Shown: in pieces, positions 34,645 through 41,171 of the stretch
Layout: every line of letters begins with the position of its first letter
How positions within the stretch are numbered: position 1 is the first letter of the stretch
Assembly: GCA_035544515.1 (NCBI GenBank)
Contig: DATKEG010000123.1
Coordinates: 1 to 42,937 of the forward strand
Direction: 5' to 3'
DNA: 42,937 nt
DNA from: DATKEG01 sp035544515
GTDB lineage: Bacteria; Acidobacteriota; Vicinamibacteria; Fen-336
Notes under the pieces: generated by a model
Seen by the model: only the letters and a program-made list of their open reading frames with translations
What the model was told of the DNA's origin: nothing
Databases searched by the model: none
Made by a program: the position numbers and the translations under genes

Positions 34645-36116
34645 CCCTCCTGCTCCTGCACCAGGAAGAGCGCGGCAGACCGCATGGCCTCCACCGGCGC
34701 CTCCAGGCCGGTCCAGGCCTCGAACTGCACGATGGCCTGCGCGAGCAGCATCTCCAGCCCGTCGATGATCGTGCAGCCGGCGGCCTGGGCCTCGCGCAGG
34801 AAGCGCGTGGCCAGCGGGTCGTACACCATGTCGAAGACGATCGTGCCCGGCCGGTGCAGCCGCGCGGCGACGGGGGTCAGCTCCGGGCTCGACGCGGAGC
34901 CGACCGGCGTGGCGTTGATGAGGACGTCCCAGGGATAGGTGCCGAGGTCCTTGAGCGCCCCGTGGGCGCAGCTCGCCGCCTGCGCGGCCTCGCCCGCCTT
35001 GGCGATGTCGCGGCCCAGGATCGTCACCCGCGCGCCCTTGCGGCGCAGGGCCAGCGCGGCCGCGCGCGCCGCCCCTCCCGCGCCCACCACGACCACGGAC
35101 CTGCCCTTCAGCTCCGTGCGCTTGCGCAGCGGGATGAGGATCCCCGCGCCGTCGGTGGTGGAGCCCTGCAGCGAGCCGTTCTTCACCACCACGGTGTTGA
35201 CGCTCCCGCAGACGGCGGAGGCCTCCTCCACGGCGTCGAGGTGGTCGAGGATGCCCACCTTGTAGGGGCGCGTCACGCTGAACCCGGCCAGGTCGAGCGC
35301 GGGCAGGGCGTGGACGAAGGGCGCGAGCGCCTCCGCCTGGAGGGGAACGTAGACCGCGTCGAGCTGGCGAGCCTCGAAGGCGCGGTTGTGGAGCACCGGC
35401 GAGAGGCTGCGCGCCACGTCGGATCCCAGCACCCCGTACACGCGCGTGGCCGGCGTCACGCTGCGCACGCGGTAGAGGTCGGCCATGGTGGCGGCCGGGA
35501 GCTGGCCGGGGGCCGCTTCCGCCCCTTCGGCGGCCGAGGCGAACGTCCAGGGCGCGCCGTAACGGCCGGCGGTCACCCTTGAGATGATGCCGAGCGGCCC
35601 CATGGCCAGCGCGATCAGCGGCGGACCGCCCCTCTGGGCCACGCGCTGGGCGAAGCCGAGGAGTCGGCCGACGTCGGCCACGGAGTGCGGCGTGACCGCG
35701 ATCTTCACGATGTCGGCGCCGCAGTCCGCCATCTGCGCGTAGAGGGCATCGAGGTCGGCGGGCGTGCCGTCGAGGTCGTGATGGGAGACGACCAGGCCGC
35801 GGCCGCTCTTCTCCATCATCACGTCCATGTACTTCGAGCGGAAGTTGACGTCCACGTAGTCGAACCCGCGCTTGACGCCCTCGAGCAGCACCAGGCGGCG
35901 CTGGGGATCGTCGTCCTGCCAGCGTCCGCCCTCGGCCACGGGCAGGCAGGTCAAGAGGAGCGGCCGCGTCTTGGCCCGCATGAGCGTGAGCAGGTCGAGG
36001 TCGAGCACCAGGTCGGCGCGGATCTCGAACAGGTCGGCGATGCCGGAGAGCTCCTCCATGCGGTCCATCAGGCCCGCCATGGTCTCTTCGGTCAGGCTCA
36101 CGCAGATCCGGGTCAT
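34641..36116 (-). CDS. aroDE: Bifunctional 3-dehydroquinate dehydratase (type I) / shikimate dehydrogenase
   Basis: 491 residues. Residues 1-220 are type I dehydroquinase: FEIRADLV, LLLTCLPVAEGGRW, VSHHDLDGTP with the catalytic His, and DIVKIAVTPHSV with the Schiff-base Lys. Residues 225-490 are shikimate dehydrogenase: GVLGSDVARSLSPVLHNRAF, FSVTRPYKVG (catalytic Lys), SVNTVV, STTDGAG (catalytic Asp), the NADP loop VVGAGGAARAA and NATPVGS. The fusion joins steps 3 and 4 of the shikimate pathway, as in plants and chlamydiae. ATG chosen; a TTG three codons upstream is possible. It is the first structural gene after the attenuator, only 14 bases beyond its T tract. Confidence 0.96.
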   Translation of the reverse strand: MTRICVSLTEETMAGLMDRMEELSGIADLFEIRADLVLDLDLLTLMRAKTRPLLLTCLPVAEGGRWQDDDPQRRLVLLEGVKRGFDYVDVNFRSKYMDVMMEKSGRGLVVSHHDLDGTPADLDALYAQMADCGADIVKIAVTPHSVADVGRLLGFAQRVAQRGGPPLIALAMGPLGIISRVTAGRYGAPWTFASAAEGAEAAPGQLPAATMADLYRVRSVTPATRVYGVLGSDVARSLSPVLHNRAFEARQLDAVYVPLQAEALAPFVHALPALDLAGFSVTRPYKVGILDHLDAVEEASAVCGSVNTVVVKNGSLQGSTTDGAGILIPLRKRTELKGRSVVVVGAGGAARAAALALRRKGARVTILGRDIAKAGEAAQAASCAHGALKDLGTYPWDVLINATPVGSASSPELTPVAARLHRPGTIVFDMVYDPLATRFLREAQAAGCTIIDGLEMLLAQAIVQFEAWTGLEAPVEAMRSAALFLVQEQEG

Positions 36117-36129
36117 GTTCCCCAAACTG

Positions 36130-36163
36130 AAAAAGCCTCTTCAGGGCTTCCTGAAGAGGCTTT
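36130..36163 (-). terminator. Intrinsic terminator of the supra-operon attenuator
   Basis: On the minus strand GCCTCTTCAGG and CCTGAAGAGGC form a perfect 11-bp stem with the 4-base loop AAGC, preceded by AAA and followed by TTTTT. It lies after the leader peptide and immediately before aroDE, in the direction of transcription, so it would stop RNA polymerase before the structural genes unless an alternative structure forms. Confidence 0.9.
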
Positions 36164-36187
36164 CTGCTCGCTGCCGATCTCTCCAGG
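36150..36187 (-). promoter_or_regulatory. Antiterminator stem competing with the attenuator hairpin
   Basis: CCTGGAGAG (36187-36179) pairs with CTCTTCAGG (36158-36150), the 5' arm of the terminator: eight Watson-Crick pairs and one G-U, plus one more U-A pair at the outer end. If it forms, the terminator arm is taken and transcription continues. This corresponds to the 2:3 structure of classical amino-acid attenuators. Confidence 0.75.
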
Positions 36188-36254
36188 ACACCCGCTCGCA
36201 TCTCGCGGTCGGGCCTCCCGGCCCGCCGCTCAGGTGTGGTAGCGGTGATGGCAG
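36171..36254 (-). promoter_or_regulatory. Leader 1:2 stem (anti-antiterminator) of the attenuator
   Basis: The end of the leader coding region can pair with the segment holding the antiterminator arm. CTGCC-ATC (36254-36247) pairs with GAT-c-GGCAG (36178-36171, one bulged base) and ACACCTG (36237-36231) with CGGGTGT (36194-36188, one G-U), nested in the right order. It covers codons 23-32 of the leader, so a ribosome paused on the His/Tyr codons would prevent it. Confidence 0.55.
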
Positions 36255-36325
36255 ATCGGACGCCAGCGGCACACCTTGGCCGTCGCGGGATACGACGGAG
36301 CGGCCGTGGTGCGCGTGTCCCTCAC
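36230..36325 (-). CDS. Leader peptide of the aro-his-trp supra-operon
   Basis: 31 codons from GTG to TGA, with AAGG eight bases before the GTG. The peptide has Tyr at codon 12, Trp at 21, and ends Cys-His-His-Arg-Tyr-His-Thr: codons 26, 27 and 30 are His and 29 is Tyr. These four fall in the last six sense codons and within the 1:2 stem, where a paused ribosome would free the antiterminator. The Trp codon is ten codons from the stop, less well placed. The likely function is only to report charged histidyl- and tyrosyl-tRNA; the peptide itself probably has no role. I do not recognise it as a described leader. Translation is inferred from start, ribosome-binding site and position. Confidence 0.75.
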   Translation of the reverse strand: MRDTRTTAAPSYPATAKVCRWRPICHHRYHT

Positions 36326-36350
36326 GTCAGCAACCTTAAATGAGGTGGGG

Positions 36351-36379
36351 ATTCTAGAGGCTCCCGGCGGAGGTGTCAA
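36351..36379 (-). promoter_or_regulatory. Sigma-70 promoter of the aro-his-trp supra-operon
   Basis: TTGACA and TAGAAT on the minus strand separated by 17 bases; the -35 is perfect and the -10 has one mismatch. The start near 36344 gives a leader of about 228 bases containing the leader peptide and attenuator. It is in the divergent gap to the zinc-ribbon gene. Confidence 0.75.
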
Positions 36380-36399
36380 GCCATGTTAAGGTGCGCGCG

Positions 36400-36705
36400 G
36401 TGGCCCAGACCTGCCGGCAGTGCGGCTCGGAGCGCATCGCGCCCGCGGTGCGGCTGGCGCCGTCCGCGCCGGGCGGCGGCCTGCTCGCCCAGCTCCGCGG
36501 GAGGGTCTGCGCCGACTGCGGGCACACGGAGCTCTACGCCGACAACCCCATGAGCGTCTTCCTGGCCCGGGAGCGGGAGGTGGCCGGGGAGGAAGGCGCG
36601 GTCGCGCCCACGCCGGCCGTGAACCTGCAGTGCCCCCGCTGCGGCAGCGTCATTGCCGCCGCCGAGGCCGGCTGCGACGCCTGCGGATGGGCGCCCGGCG
36701 CCTGA
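36400..36705 (+). CDS. Small double zinc-ribbon protein
   Basis: 101 residues with four Cys pairs: CRQCGS and CADCGH in the first half (about residues 5-50), and CPRCGS and CDACGW near the C-terminus. They would form two zinc ribbons. The middle is Ala/Glu-rich. No enzymatic motif is seen; such proteins often bind nucleic acid or other proteins. The GTG with AAGG eight bases upstream is chosen; earlier GTGs exist at 36373 and 36391 but would put the start inside the divergent promoter. Confidence 0.7.
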   Translation: MAQTCRQCGSERIAPAVRLAPSAPGGGLLAQLRGRVCADCGHTELYADNPMSVFLAREREVAGEEGAVAPTPAVNLQCPRCGSVIAAAEAGCDACGWAPGA

Positions 36706-36726
36706 GCCGGCCCCGCCGTTCCCGAC

Positions 36727-36755
36727 TTGCCCGGGCCGCGTTCACGCGCTACTTT
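36727..36755 (+). promoter_or_regulatory. Candidate sigma-70 promoter of htpX
   Basis: TTGCCC and TACTTT separated by 17 bases, about 25 bases before the htpX ATG. Moderate match. Confidence 0.4.
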
Positions 36756-36777
36756 TGTCCTGGAGCGATTTGAAATC

Positions 36778-37602
36778 ATGAACTCAGTGAAGACGGCCCT
36801 CCTGCTGGGCGCGCTCACCGGGCTGCTCCTCTTCCTGGGGCAGGTGCTGGGCGGGCGCTCGGGCATGACCTTCGCGCTGTTCATGGCCGCGGCCATGAAC
36901 TTCGCCGCGTTCTTCTGGAGCGACAAGATCGTGCTGCGCATGTACCGCGCGCAGCCGGTGACCCGGGACGAGGCGCCCGACCTCTACGAGATCGTGGAGC
37001 GCCTGTCCATGAAGGCGGGGATCCCCATGCCGCGCCTCTACCGCATCCCCGATCCCGCGCTCAACGCGTTCGCCACCGGCCGCAGCCCGGCGCACGCGGC
37101 GGTCGCGGTCACGGAGGGCATGGTGCAGGCGCTGAGCCGCGAGGAGCTCGAGGGCGTGCTCGCCCACGAGCTCTCCCACGTCCTCAACCGCGACACGCTG
37201 ATCTCGACGGTCGCGGCCACGCTCGCCGGCGCCATCAGCTGGGTGGCGCACCCGTTCATGCTCATGGGCGGGCACGACGACGACGACGGCAACCCGCTGG
37301 CGGCGCTGGCCGCCATGATCCTGGCCCCCATCGCGGCCATGCTGATCCAGATGGCGGTGAGCCGCTCGCGGGAGTACCAGGCCGACGCCACCGGCGCGCG
37401 CCTGGTCGGCTATCCGCAGGGGCTGGCCAGCGCGCTGCGCAAGCTCGCTTTGGCCAAGGACCGCCTGCCCCTGCACGCCGAGCCGTCCACCGCCCACCTG
37501 TTCATCGTGAACCCGCTCTCCGGCCGGTCGCTGATGAACCTCTTCAGCACGCACCCGCCGCTCGAGGAGCGCATCGCCCGGCTGATGGAGCAGAGGGCCT
37601 GA
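36778..37602 (+). CDS. htpX: Membrane zinc metalloprotease HtpX (M48B)
   Basis: 274 residues. Two N-terminal transmembrane helices (about 6-25 and 30-48), then the cytosolic-side protease: PDPALNAFATGR, VAVTEGM, the zinc site HELSHVLNRD with the catalytic Glu, two further hydrophobic helices around residues 160-210, the third ligand region SREYQADATGARL, and STHPPLEERIARL. HtpX degrades misfolded membrane proteins under stress. The ATG before MNSVKTALLLG is chosen; GGAG lies about 13 bases upstream. The OsmC-family gene begins two bases after its stop, suggesting an operon. Confidence 0.95.
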   Translation: MNSVKTALLLGALTGLLLFLGQVLGGRSGMTFALFMAAAMNFAAFFWSDKIVLRMYRAQPVTRDEAPDLYEIVERLSMKAGIPMPRLYRIPDPALNAFATGRSPAHAAVAVTEGMVQALSREELEGVLAHELSHVLNRDTLISTVAATLAGAISWVAHPFMLMGGHDDDDGNPLAALAAMILAPIAAMLIQMAVSRSREYQADATGARLVGYPQGLASALRKLALAKDRLPLHAEPSTAHLFIVNPLSGRSLMNLFSTHPPLEERIARLMEQRA

Positions 37603-37604
37603 GC

Positions 37605-38054
37605 GTGGCGGTCCCCACGGCGCCGCCGGCCGTCTCCACCGCGCCGCCGCGCCTCGCGCTCGAGCTCGTCTGGGAGAACGGCACCCGGCTCGTGGGCCGG
37701 TCCGGCGCCAACGAGCTGCCGCTCGACTGGGACGGGCGGGAAGCGTTCTCGCCGGTCCAGGCACTCGCCCTCGCGCTGGCCGGCTGCATGGCCAGCGACA
37801 TCGTGACGATCCTCCAGAAGGGCCGCCTGCCCCTGCGCGCCCTCCGGGTCGTCCTCGCCGCCGAGCGCGCCCCGGCCGCGCCGCGCCGCCTCCTCGCCGT
37901 GGACCTGCGGTTCGAGGTGGTGGGCGACGTCCCCGCGGACCGGATGGAGCGCGCGATCGCCCTCTCGCGCGAGACGTACTGCTCGGTCTGGCACTCCATG
38001 CGGCAGGACATCGCGTTCACGACGTCGTTCGAGGTTCGGCCGGACCTCGCCTGA
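37605..38054 (+). CDS. OsmC/Ohr-family protein
   Basis: 149 residues. SPVQALALALAGCMASDIVTILQKGR carries one conserved Cys after the long helix and ALSRETYCSVWHSM the second; this pair is the peroxidatic site in OsmC-type hydroperoxide reductases. Here the spacing fits the family. The enzyme would reduce organic hydroperoxides with a dithiol partner. The GTG is two bases after the htpX stop, so the two stress genes are probably cotranscribed. The first 16 residues are Ala/Pro-rich. Confidence 0.85.
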   Translation: MAVPTAPPAVSTAPPRLALELVWENGTRLVGRSGANELPLDWDGREAFSPVQALALALAGCMASDIVTILQKGRLPLRALRVVLAAERAPAAPRRLLAVDLRFEVVGDVPADRMERAIALSRETYCSVWHSMRQDIAFTTSFEVRPDLA

Positions 38055-38064
38055 AGCAAGGCCC

Positions 38065-38496
38065 GTGCGAACCGTCCCGAGGCTCGTCGCGATGCTGGCC
38101 GTGGCCGCCTTCCCCCTCGCCTGCGAGGAAGGATCGCGGCCGACCAGCGTCCCCGGAGCCGGAGGCACCGAGACCAGCCAGCTCATCCTCGCGCTGAGGG
38201 ACCTCGGCGCCACCGCCGAAGTCGTGGACATCGTGCCCGCCGGCTCGGGGATCCTCTCCGCCCCCGCCACGCGCGTGGCCGTCAACGGCGCGGTCGTCTT
38301 CGTCTACGAGTTCGCCACCGTGGCCGAAGCGGATGCCGAGGCGGCCCGCGTGCCGGACATCCTGGCCGTGACCCGCTGGACCTCGGCCCCGCACTTCTTC
38401 CGCGGGAACCGGCTCATCGTCCACTACGTGGGCACGGACGAGGCCGTGATCTCTCCGCTGCAGCGCCTGCTGGGCCCGCAGTTCGCCGGCCATTAG
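38065..38496 (+). CDS. Small lipoprotein of unknown function
   Basis: 143 residues. A short signal ends in a lipobox (PLAC, Cys 20) followed by Glu-Glu. The mature part is a mixed alpha/beta domain of about 100 residues with VVFVYEFATVAEADAEA and GNRLIVHYVGTDEAV, a pattern seen in small envelope proteins with a ferredoxin-like fold; no known family is assigned. GTG start; it follows the OsmC-family gene by ten bases. Confidence 0.7.
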   Translation: MRTVPRLVAMLAVAAFPLACEEGSRPTSVPGAGGTETSQLILALRDLGATAEVVDIVPAGSGILSAPATRVAVNGAVVFVYEFATVAEADAEAARVPDILAVTRWTSAPHFFRGNRLIVHYVGTDEAVISPLQRLLGPQFAGH

Positions 38497-38510
38497 GATA
38501 GGCGACCGCG

Positions 38511-38711
38511 GTGAACGCCGCCGCGCCGCGTCCCCTTCGCCGCTCCCGGCGGACGAGGCTGATCGCCGGCGTGTGCGGAGGCATCGCGGAGTGGCGCGGG
38601 TGGAACGCCGGCCTGGTCAGGGTCCTCTTCGTCGTCGGCTCACTGGTCCCGATCGTTCCGGGCTTCGTGGTCTATGTCGTGCTCTGGATCCTCGTCCCGG
38701 CCGAGGATTGA
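38511..38711 (+). CDS. PspC-domain membrane protein
   Basis: 66 residues. LIAGVCGGIAEWRGWNAGLVRVLFVV, a hydrophobic helix with a central Pro-Val-Val-style turn, then YVVLWILVPAED: the single PspC domain of phage-shock-type proteins. Alone, without PspA or PspB nearby, it probably acts as a small envelope-stress component. GTG start with AGGATAGG upstream, 14 bases after the lipoprotein stop. Confidence 0.88.
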   Translation: MNAAAPRPLRRSRRTRLIAGVCGGIAEWRGWNAGLVRVLFVVGSLVPIVPGFVVYVVLWILVPAED

Positions 38712-38846
38712 AGGGCCGGGCCCTGGCGGTCCTGTTCGGTGCCCGCGTCTTCTGGCGCAATCGATCCGACTCCCGGACGTCGCGCGGCCTCTCCCTGAAC
38801 GACTGAGCTTTCTCACCGGCCTCGCGGGCCGCCATAGAATCGCCCC

Positions 38847-39077
38847 GTGGCCTTGTTCGTCCTGCTGGTCGTGCTGACGGTGATCGCCGGCGCCGCGCAG
38901 CTCGTCTCGGGGGCGCCCACCTTTCTCTTCGCCAGCGCCGTGGCCGCGATCGCGGGCATGGCCGGCGCGTTCGCGGTCGTCTGGCGGTCGCGGCCCGGAC
39001 CGCGCGCCGTGGTGGCGGCGATCCTCGCCCTGGTGAACATCGTCCTCGCCCTGCGGGCCATCGTGACGCCGCGCTGA
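38847..39077 (+). CDS. Small two-helix membrane protein
   Basis: 76 residues, almost entirely two or three hydrophobic helices (about 2-20, 25-45, 52-72) joined by short basic turns (WRSRPGPR). No family recognised. TAGAAT lies seven bases before the GTG, so a leaderless transcript is possible. The 135 bases before it show no other gene. Confidence 0.6.
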   Translation: MALFVLLVVLTVIAGAAQLVSGAPTFLFASAVAAIAGMAGAFAVVWRSRPGPRAVVAAILALVNIVLALRAIVTPR

Positions 39078-39204
39078 GACGTCTTAGCCCGATCAGCCGA
39101 TCCGCCCTCGCTGCCGTCCCCTCGGCGGTTGCCTTTCGTACCCGGTCCAGGCCGAGTTGGCGGCCCGTGCCACAATCTCCGGGCGCTCACCACGAGGAGG
39201 GATG

Positions 39205-39645
39205 ATGGTCGCCGCGGTCGCGTGTCTCGCCACTCTGCTGTTCACGCCGCCCACCGCCGCGGCCCCCGCGTGGGTGGAGGCCGAGATCCGCGCGGTGGAG
39301 ACCGCGCGCCGCCGCGCCTACCTGGCCGGAGACTACGACGCGGTGGCGAAGCTCCTGGCCGACGACTTCTTCCTGACGAACGCGCAGGGCGTCACGCGCG
39401 ACAAGAAGGGCGTGGTCGAGCTGTGGAAGAGCGGCGACATGGTCGTGCAGAGCCTCGACTTCAGCGACCTGGTGATCCGCGCCGCCGGCCCGGTGGCCGT
39501 GGTCACCGGGAAGAGCACCGTGGTCGAGAGCTACCGGGGCGAGGACCGCAGCGGCGACCAGCGGTTCACGCGCGTGTACGTGAAGAGGGACGGCCGCTGG
39601 CTGTTGTGGGTGTACCAGCTCACGCGGGTGCCGGCGGCGCGTTGA
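39205..39645 (+). CDS. Secreted NTF2-like (SnoaL/DUF4440) protein
   Basis: 146 residues. A signal peptide with a Ala-Ala-Ala-Pro cleavage region is followed by the cone-shaped NTF2-like fold: a helix ending RRAYLAGDYDAVAKLLADDF, FLTNAQG, and the strands VAVVTGKSTV, RFTRVYVKRDGRWLLW and VYQLTRV. DUF4440 proteins are mostly of unknown function. Either of two adjacent ATGs could start it; the second is used, with GAGGAGG five bases upstream. Confidence 0.8.
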   Translation: MVAAVACLATLLFTPPTAAAPAWVEAEIRAVETARRRAYLAGDYDAVAKLLADDFFLTNAQGVTRDKKGVVELWKSGDMVVQSLDFSDLVIRAAGPVAVVTGKSTVVESYRGEDRSGDQRFTRVYVKRDGRWLLWVYQLTRVPAAR

Positions 39646-40010
39646 GCGCTCGCCCGGGACTGGTCGCGCTCGCGCTGGCCACGGGGTGTGGCGTGAACGC
39701 CCGCGAGGACCTGGTCGGCCGCTACGAGGCCACTCGCGACGGCCGGCGCGAGGTCTGGACGCTCCGGGGCGACGGCACCTGCGAGATCGTGCGCGCGGTC
39801 GAAGGCGGCCCAGACGCCACGACGCGCTGCGAATGGGAGTGGGTGGACCGCGAAGACCGAACCGCGTTGATCGTGACGCTGCTTCCAGGAGATCGCACGG
39901 CTGGGCCGGCGCGCCATCGCACTCGATACGTGCTGCGTCCGAGCCGGCTTCCGGGTGGGCCCGTCACCATCCCGCTGGGCACGGGCGCGGAGCTGCGGAA
40001 GGTCGAGTGA
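39642..40010 (+). CDS. Small lipoprotein of unknown function
   Basis: 122 residues. A short signal with the lipobox ATGC near Cys 16 leads into a small beta-rich domain: GRYEATRDGRREVWTLRGDG, TRCEWEWVDREDRTALIV. The TTG start overlaps the TGA of the NTF2-like gene (TTGA); there is no ribosome-binding site, so reinitiation is likely. The start is the weak point of this call. Family not recognised. The 145 bases after it are a convergent gap with no clear gene. Confidence 0.55.
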   Translation: MSARPGLVALALATGCGVNAREDLVGRYEATRDGRREVWTLRGDGTCEIVRAVEGGPDATTRCEWEWVDREDRTALIVTLLPGDRTAGPARHRTRYVLRPSRLPGGPVTIPLGTGAELRKVE

Positions 40011-40155
40011 CTCGGGCCAGAATGGGCCGGTAGTCCGCGCACGAGAACCTGGCCCACCTCGCGACGAGAGCAGGAGGTCTTCCGGTCACGACCTCTACAC
40101 GACCTTCAAGCGCGCCCGCGGCGTCGATTGATCGGCCCGGAGCGGGCGAGCGAGC

Positions 40156-40797
40156 TCACGTCGCCCGCTTGAGGGCCACGGCCACGCCGTCCCGGGTGGG
40201 ATCGATGGCGGTGAGGAACCCGGGATGCGCCAGCAGCCGGCGCGTGAACTCGCGCACGCCGCGCGTGGCCGGCGTGCCGTCGTCCTCGCCTTCGAGCACC
40301 CGGCCGGACCAGAGCACGTTGTCGGTCACGAACAACCCGCCCGGCCGCAGTCGCTCGAAGGCGAGGTCCACCGTGGCCGGGTAGCCCTCCTTGTCGATGT
40401 CGTTGTAGACGACGTCCCAGGTCCCGCCCACGCGCCGGAGCGCGGCCGTGGCCTCCTCGCGGTGGTAGCGCACGCGCTCCCACACGCCGGCGCGGCGCAG
40501 GAAGCCCTCGGCCAGCCGCACGTTCTCCTCGGAGAGCTCGGTGCAGTGGACTTCCCCGCCGTCCGCGACCGCCCGCGCGAAGTGCAGGGCGGAGTACCCG
40601 TACCCGGACCCCAGCTCGAACACGCGGCGGGCGCCGATGGCGCGGGTGAGCACGGCCAGGTGCCGGCCGACGAGCGGTCCCACGATCGGGAAGCTGCGCT
40701 CCCGCGCCAGCGCCTCCATCTCGAGGCGCACGGGGTCGCCGTCGTCGTAGAGCCGGCGCAGGTATTCCTCGATCCGGGGATCGACCAGCGCAGCCAT
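40156..40797 (-). CDS. Class I SAM-dependent O-methyltransferase (catechol/caffeoyl-CoA type)
   Basis: 213 residues. VFELGSGYGYSALHFARAV is motif I; HCTELSEENVRLAEGFLRRAG holds the ribose-binding acid; VVYNDIDKEGYP corresponds to the metal-binding Asp-x-x-Lys region; LFVTDNVLWSGRVL follows, all as in the small O-methyltransferases of the COMT/CCoAOMT group. The substrate is unknown; a quinol or other phenol is plausible given the oxidase context. Its ATG overlaps the stop of the subunit IV gene. Confidence 0.88.
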   Translation of the reverse strand: MAALVDPRIEEYLRRLYDDGDPVRLEMEALARERSFPIVGPLVGRHLAVLTRAIGARRVFELGSGYGYSALHFARAVADGGEVHCTELSEENVRLAEGFLRRAGVWERVRYHREEATAALRRVGGTWDVVYNDIDKEGYPATVDLAFERLRPGGLFVTDNVLWSGRVLEGEDDGTPATRGVREFTRRLLAHPGFLTAIDPTRDGVAVALKRAT

Positions 40798-41171
40798 CAG
40801 TCGTCTTCGAGCACGAACGGCTGCGCCGGCCGGTCTTCGGCGTTGACCCGGTCGCGCGCGTAGTAGTCGGCCGCCGTGCCCACCACCAGGTGGAAGAGCC
40901 AGAAGACGGCGGCGGCGATCGCCAGCGCGTTGAGCCGGGGGCCGTATTTGACGTGCATGAAGAAGAGGATCACCAGGAGCGCCTTGGCCACCGCGATGGC
41001 CAGCGCCACCGGCGTGTTGAACGGCCCGAGGTCGACGCGGGCGGCGGCCACGGTGAGCGCGGTGAGAACGAGCAGGGCCAGGAACACCCCCACGTAGGTC
41101 GGCACGGGGACGACGTGCGGGTGGTGGGGTCCGGCGTCGTGGTGTGGCGCGCGCGGGGTGTGCTCAGCCAT
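40797..41171 (-). CDS. ctaF: Cytochrome c oxidase subunit IV
   Basis: 124 residues. A His/Pro-rich N-terminus, then three transmembrane helices (about 25-44, 53-72, 82-102) with NTPVALAIAVAKALLVILFFMHVKYG, the signature of bacterial subunit IV (COX4_pro), and a polar tail. It supports assembly of subunits I and III. ATG start eight bases inside coxC. Confidence 0.88.
   Translation of the reverse strand: MAEHTPRAPHHDAGPHHPHVVPVPTYVGVFLALLVLTALTVAAARVDLGPFNTPVALAIAVAKALLVILFFMHVKYGPRLNALAIAAAVFWLFHLVVGTAADYYARDRVNAEDRPAQPFVLEDD

Larger units (their letters stand above)
18054..36379 (-). other. aro-his-trp supra-operon with leader attenuator
   Basis: One promoter, a leader peptide gene, an attenuator and 19 structural genes on one strand. 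Twelve of eighteen junctions are exact 4-base overlaps (ATGA or GTGA); hisH-hisA, trpB-trpA and trpA-chorismate mutase overlap by 10, 17 and 22 bases. Only two gaps reach 100 bases (hisA-hisF 133, thiF-hisZ 130). Three fusions occur: aroDE, hisIE and trpCF. Not found in the window: aroB, aroK, aroA, aroC, the prephenate enzymes and a histidinol-phosphate phosphatase. That the whole run is one transcript is inferred from spacing. Confidence 0.8.

Noticed and set aside
40011..40155. C-terminal gene fragment (…DLYTTFKRARGVD, stop) in the convergent gap
   Set aside because: About 30 codons that look protein-like, but no upstream homology or family can be recognised; too short to call a pseudogene.
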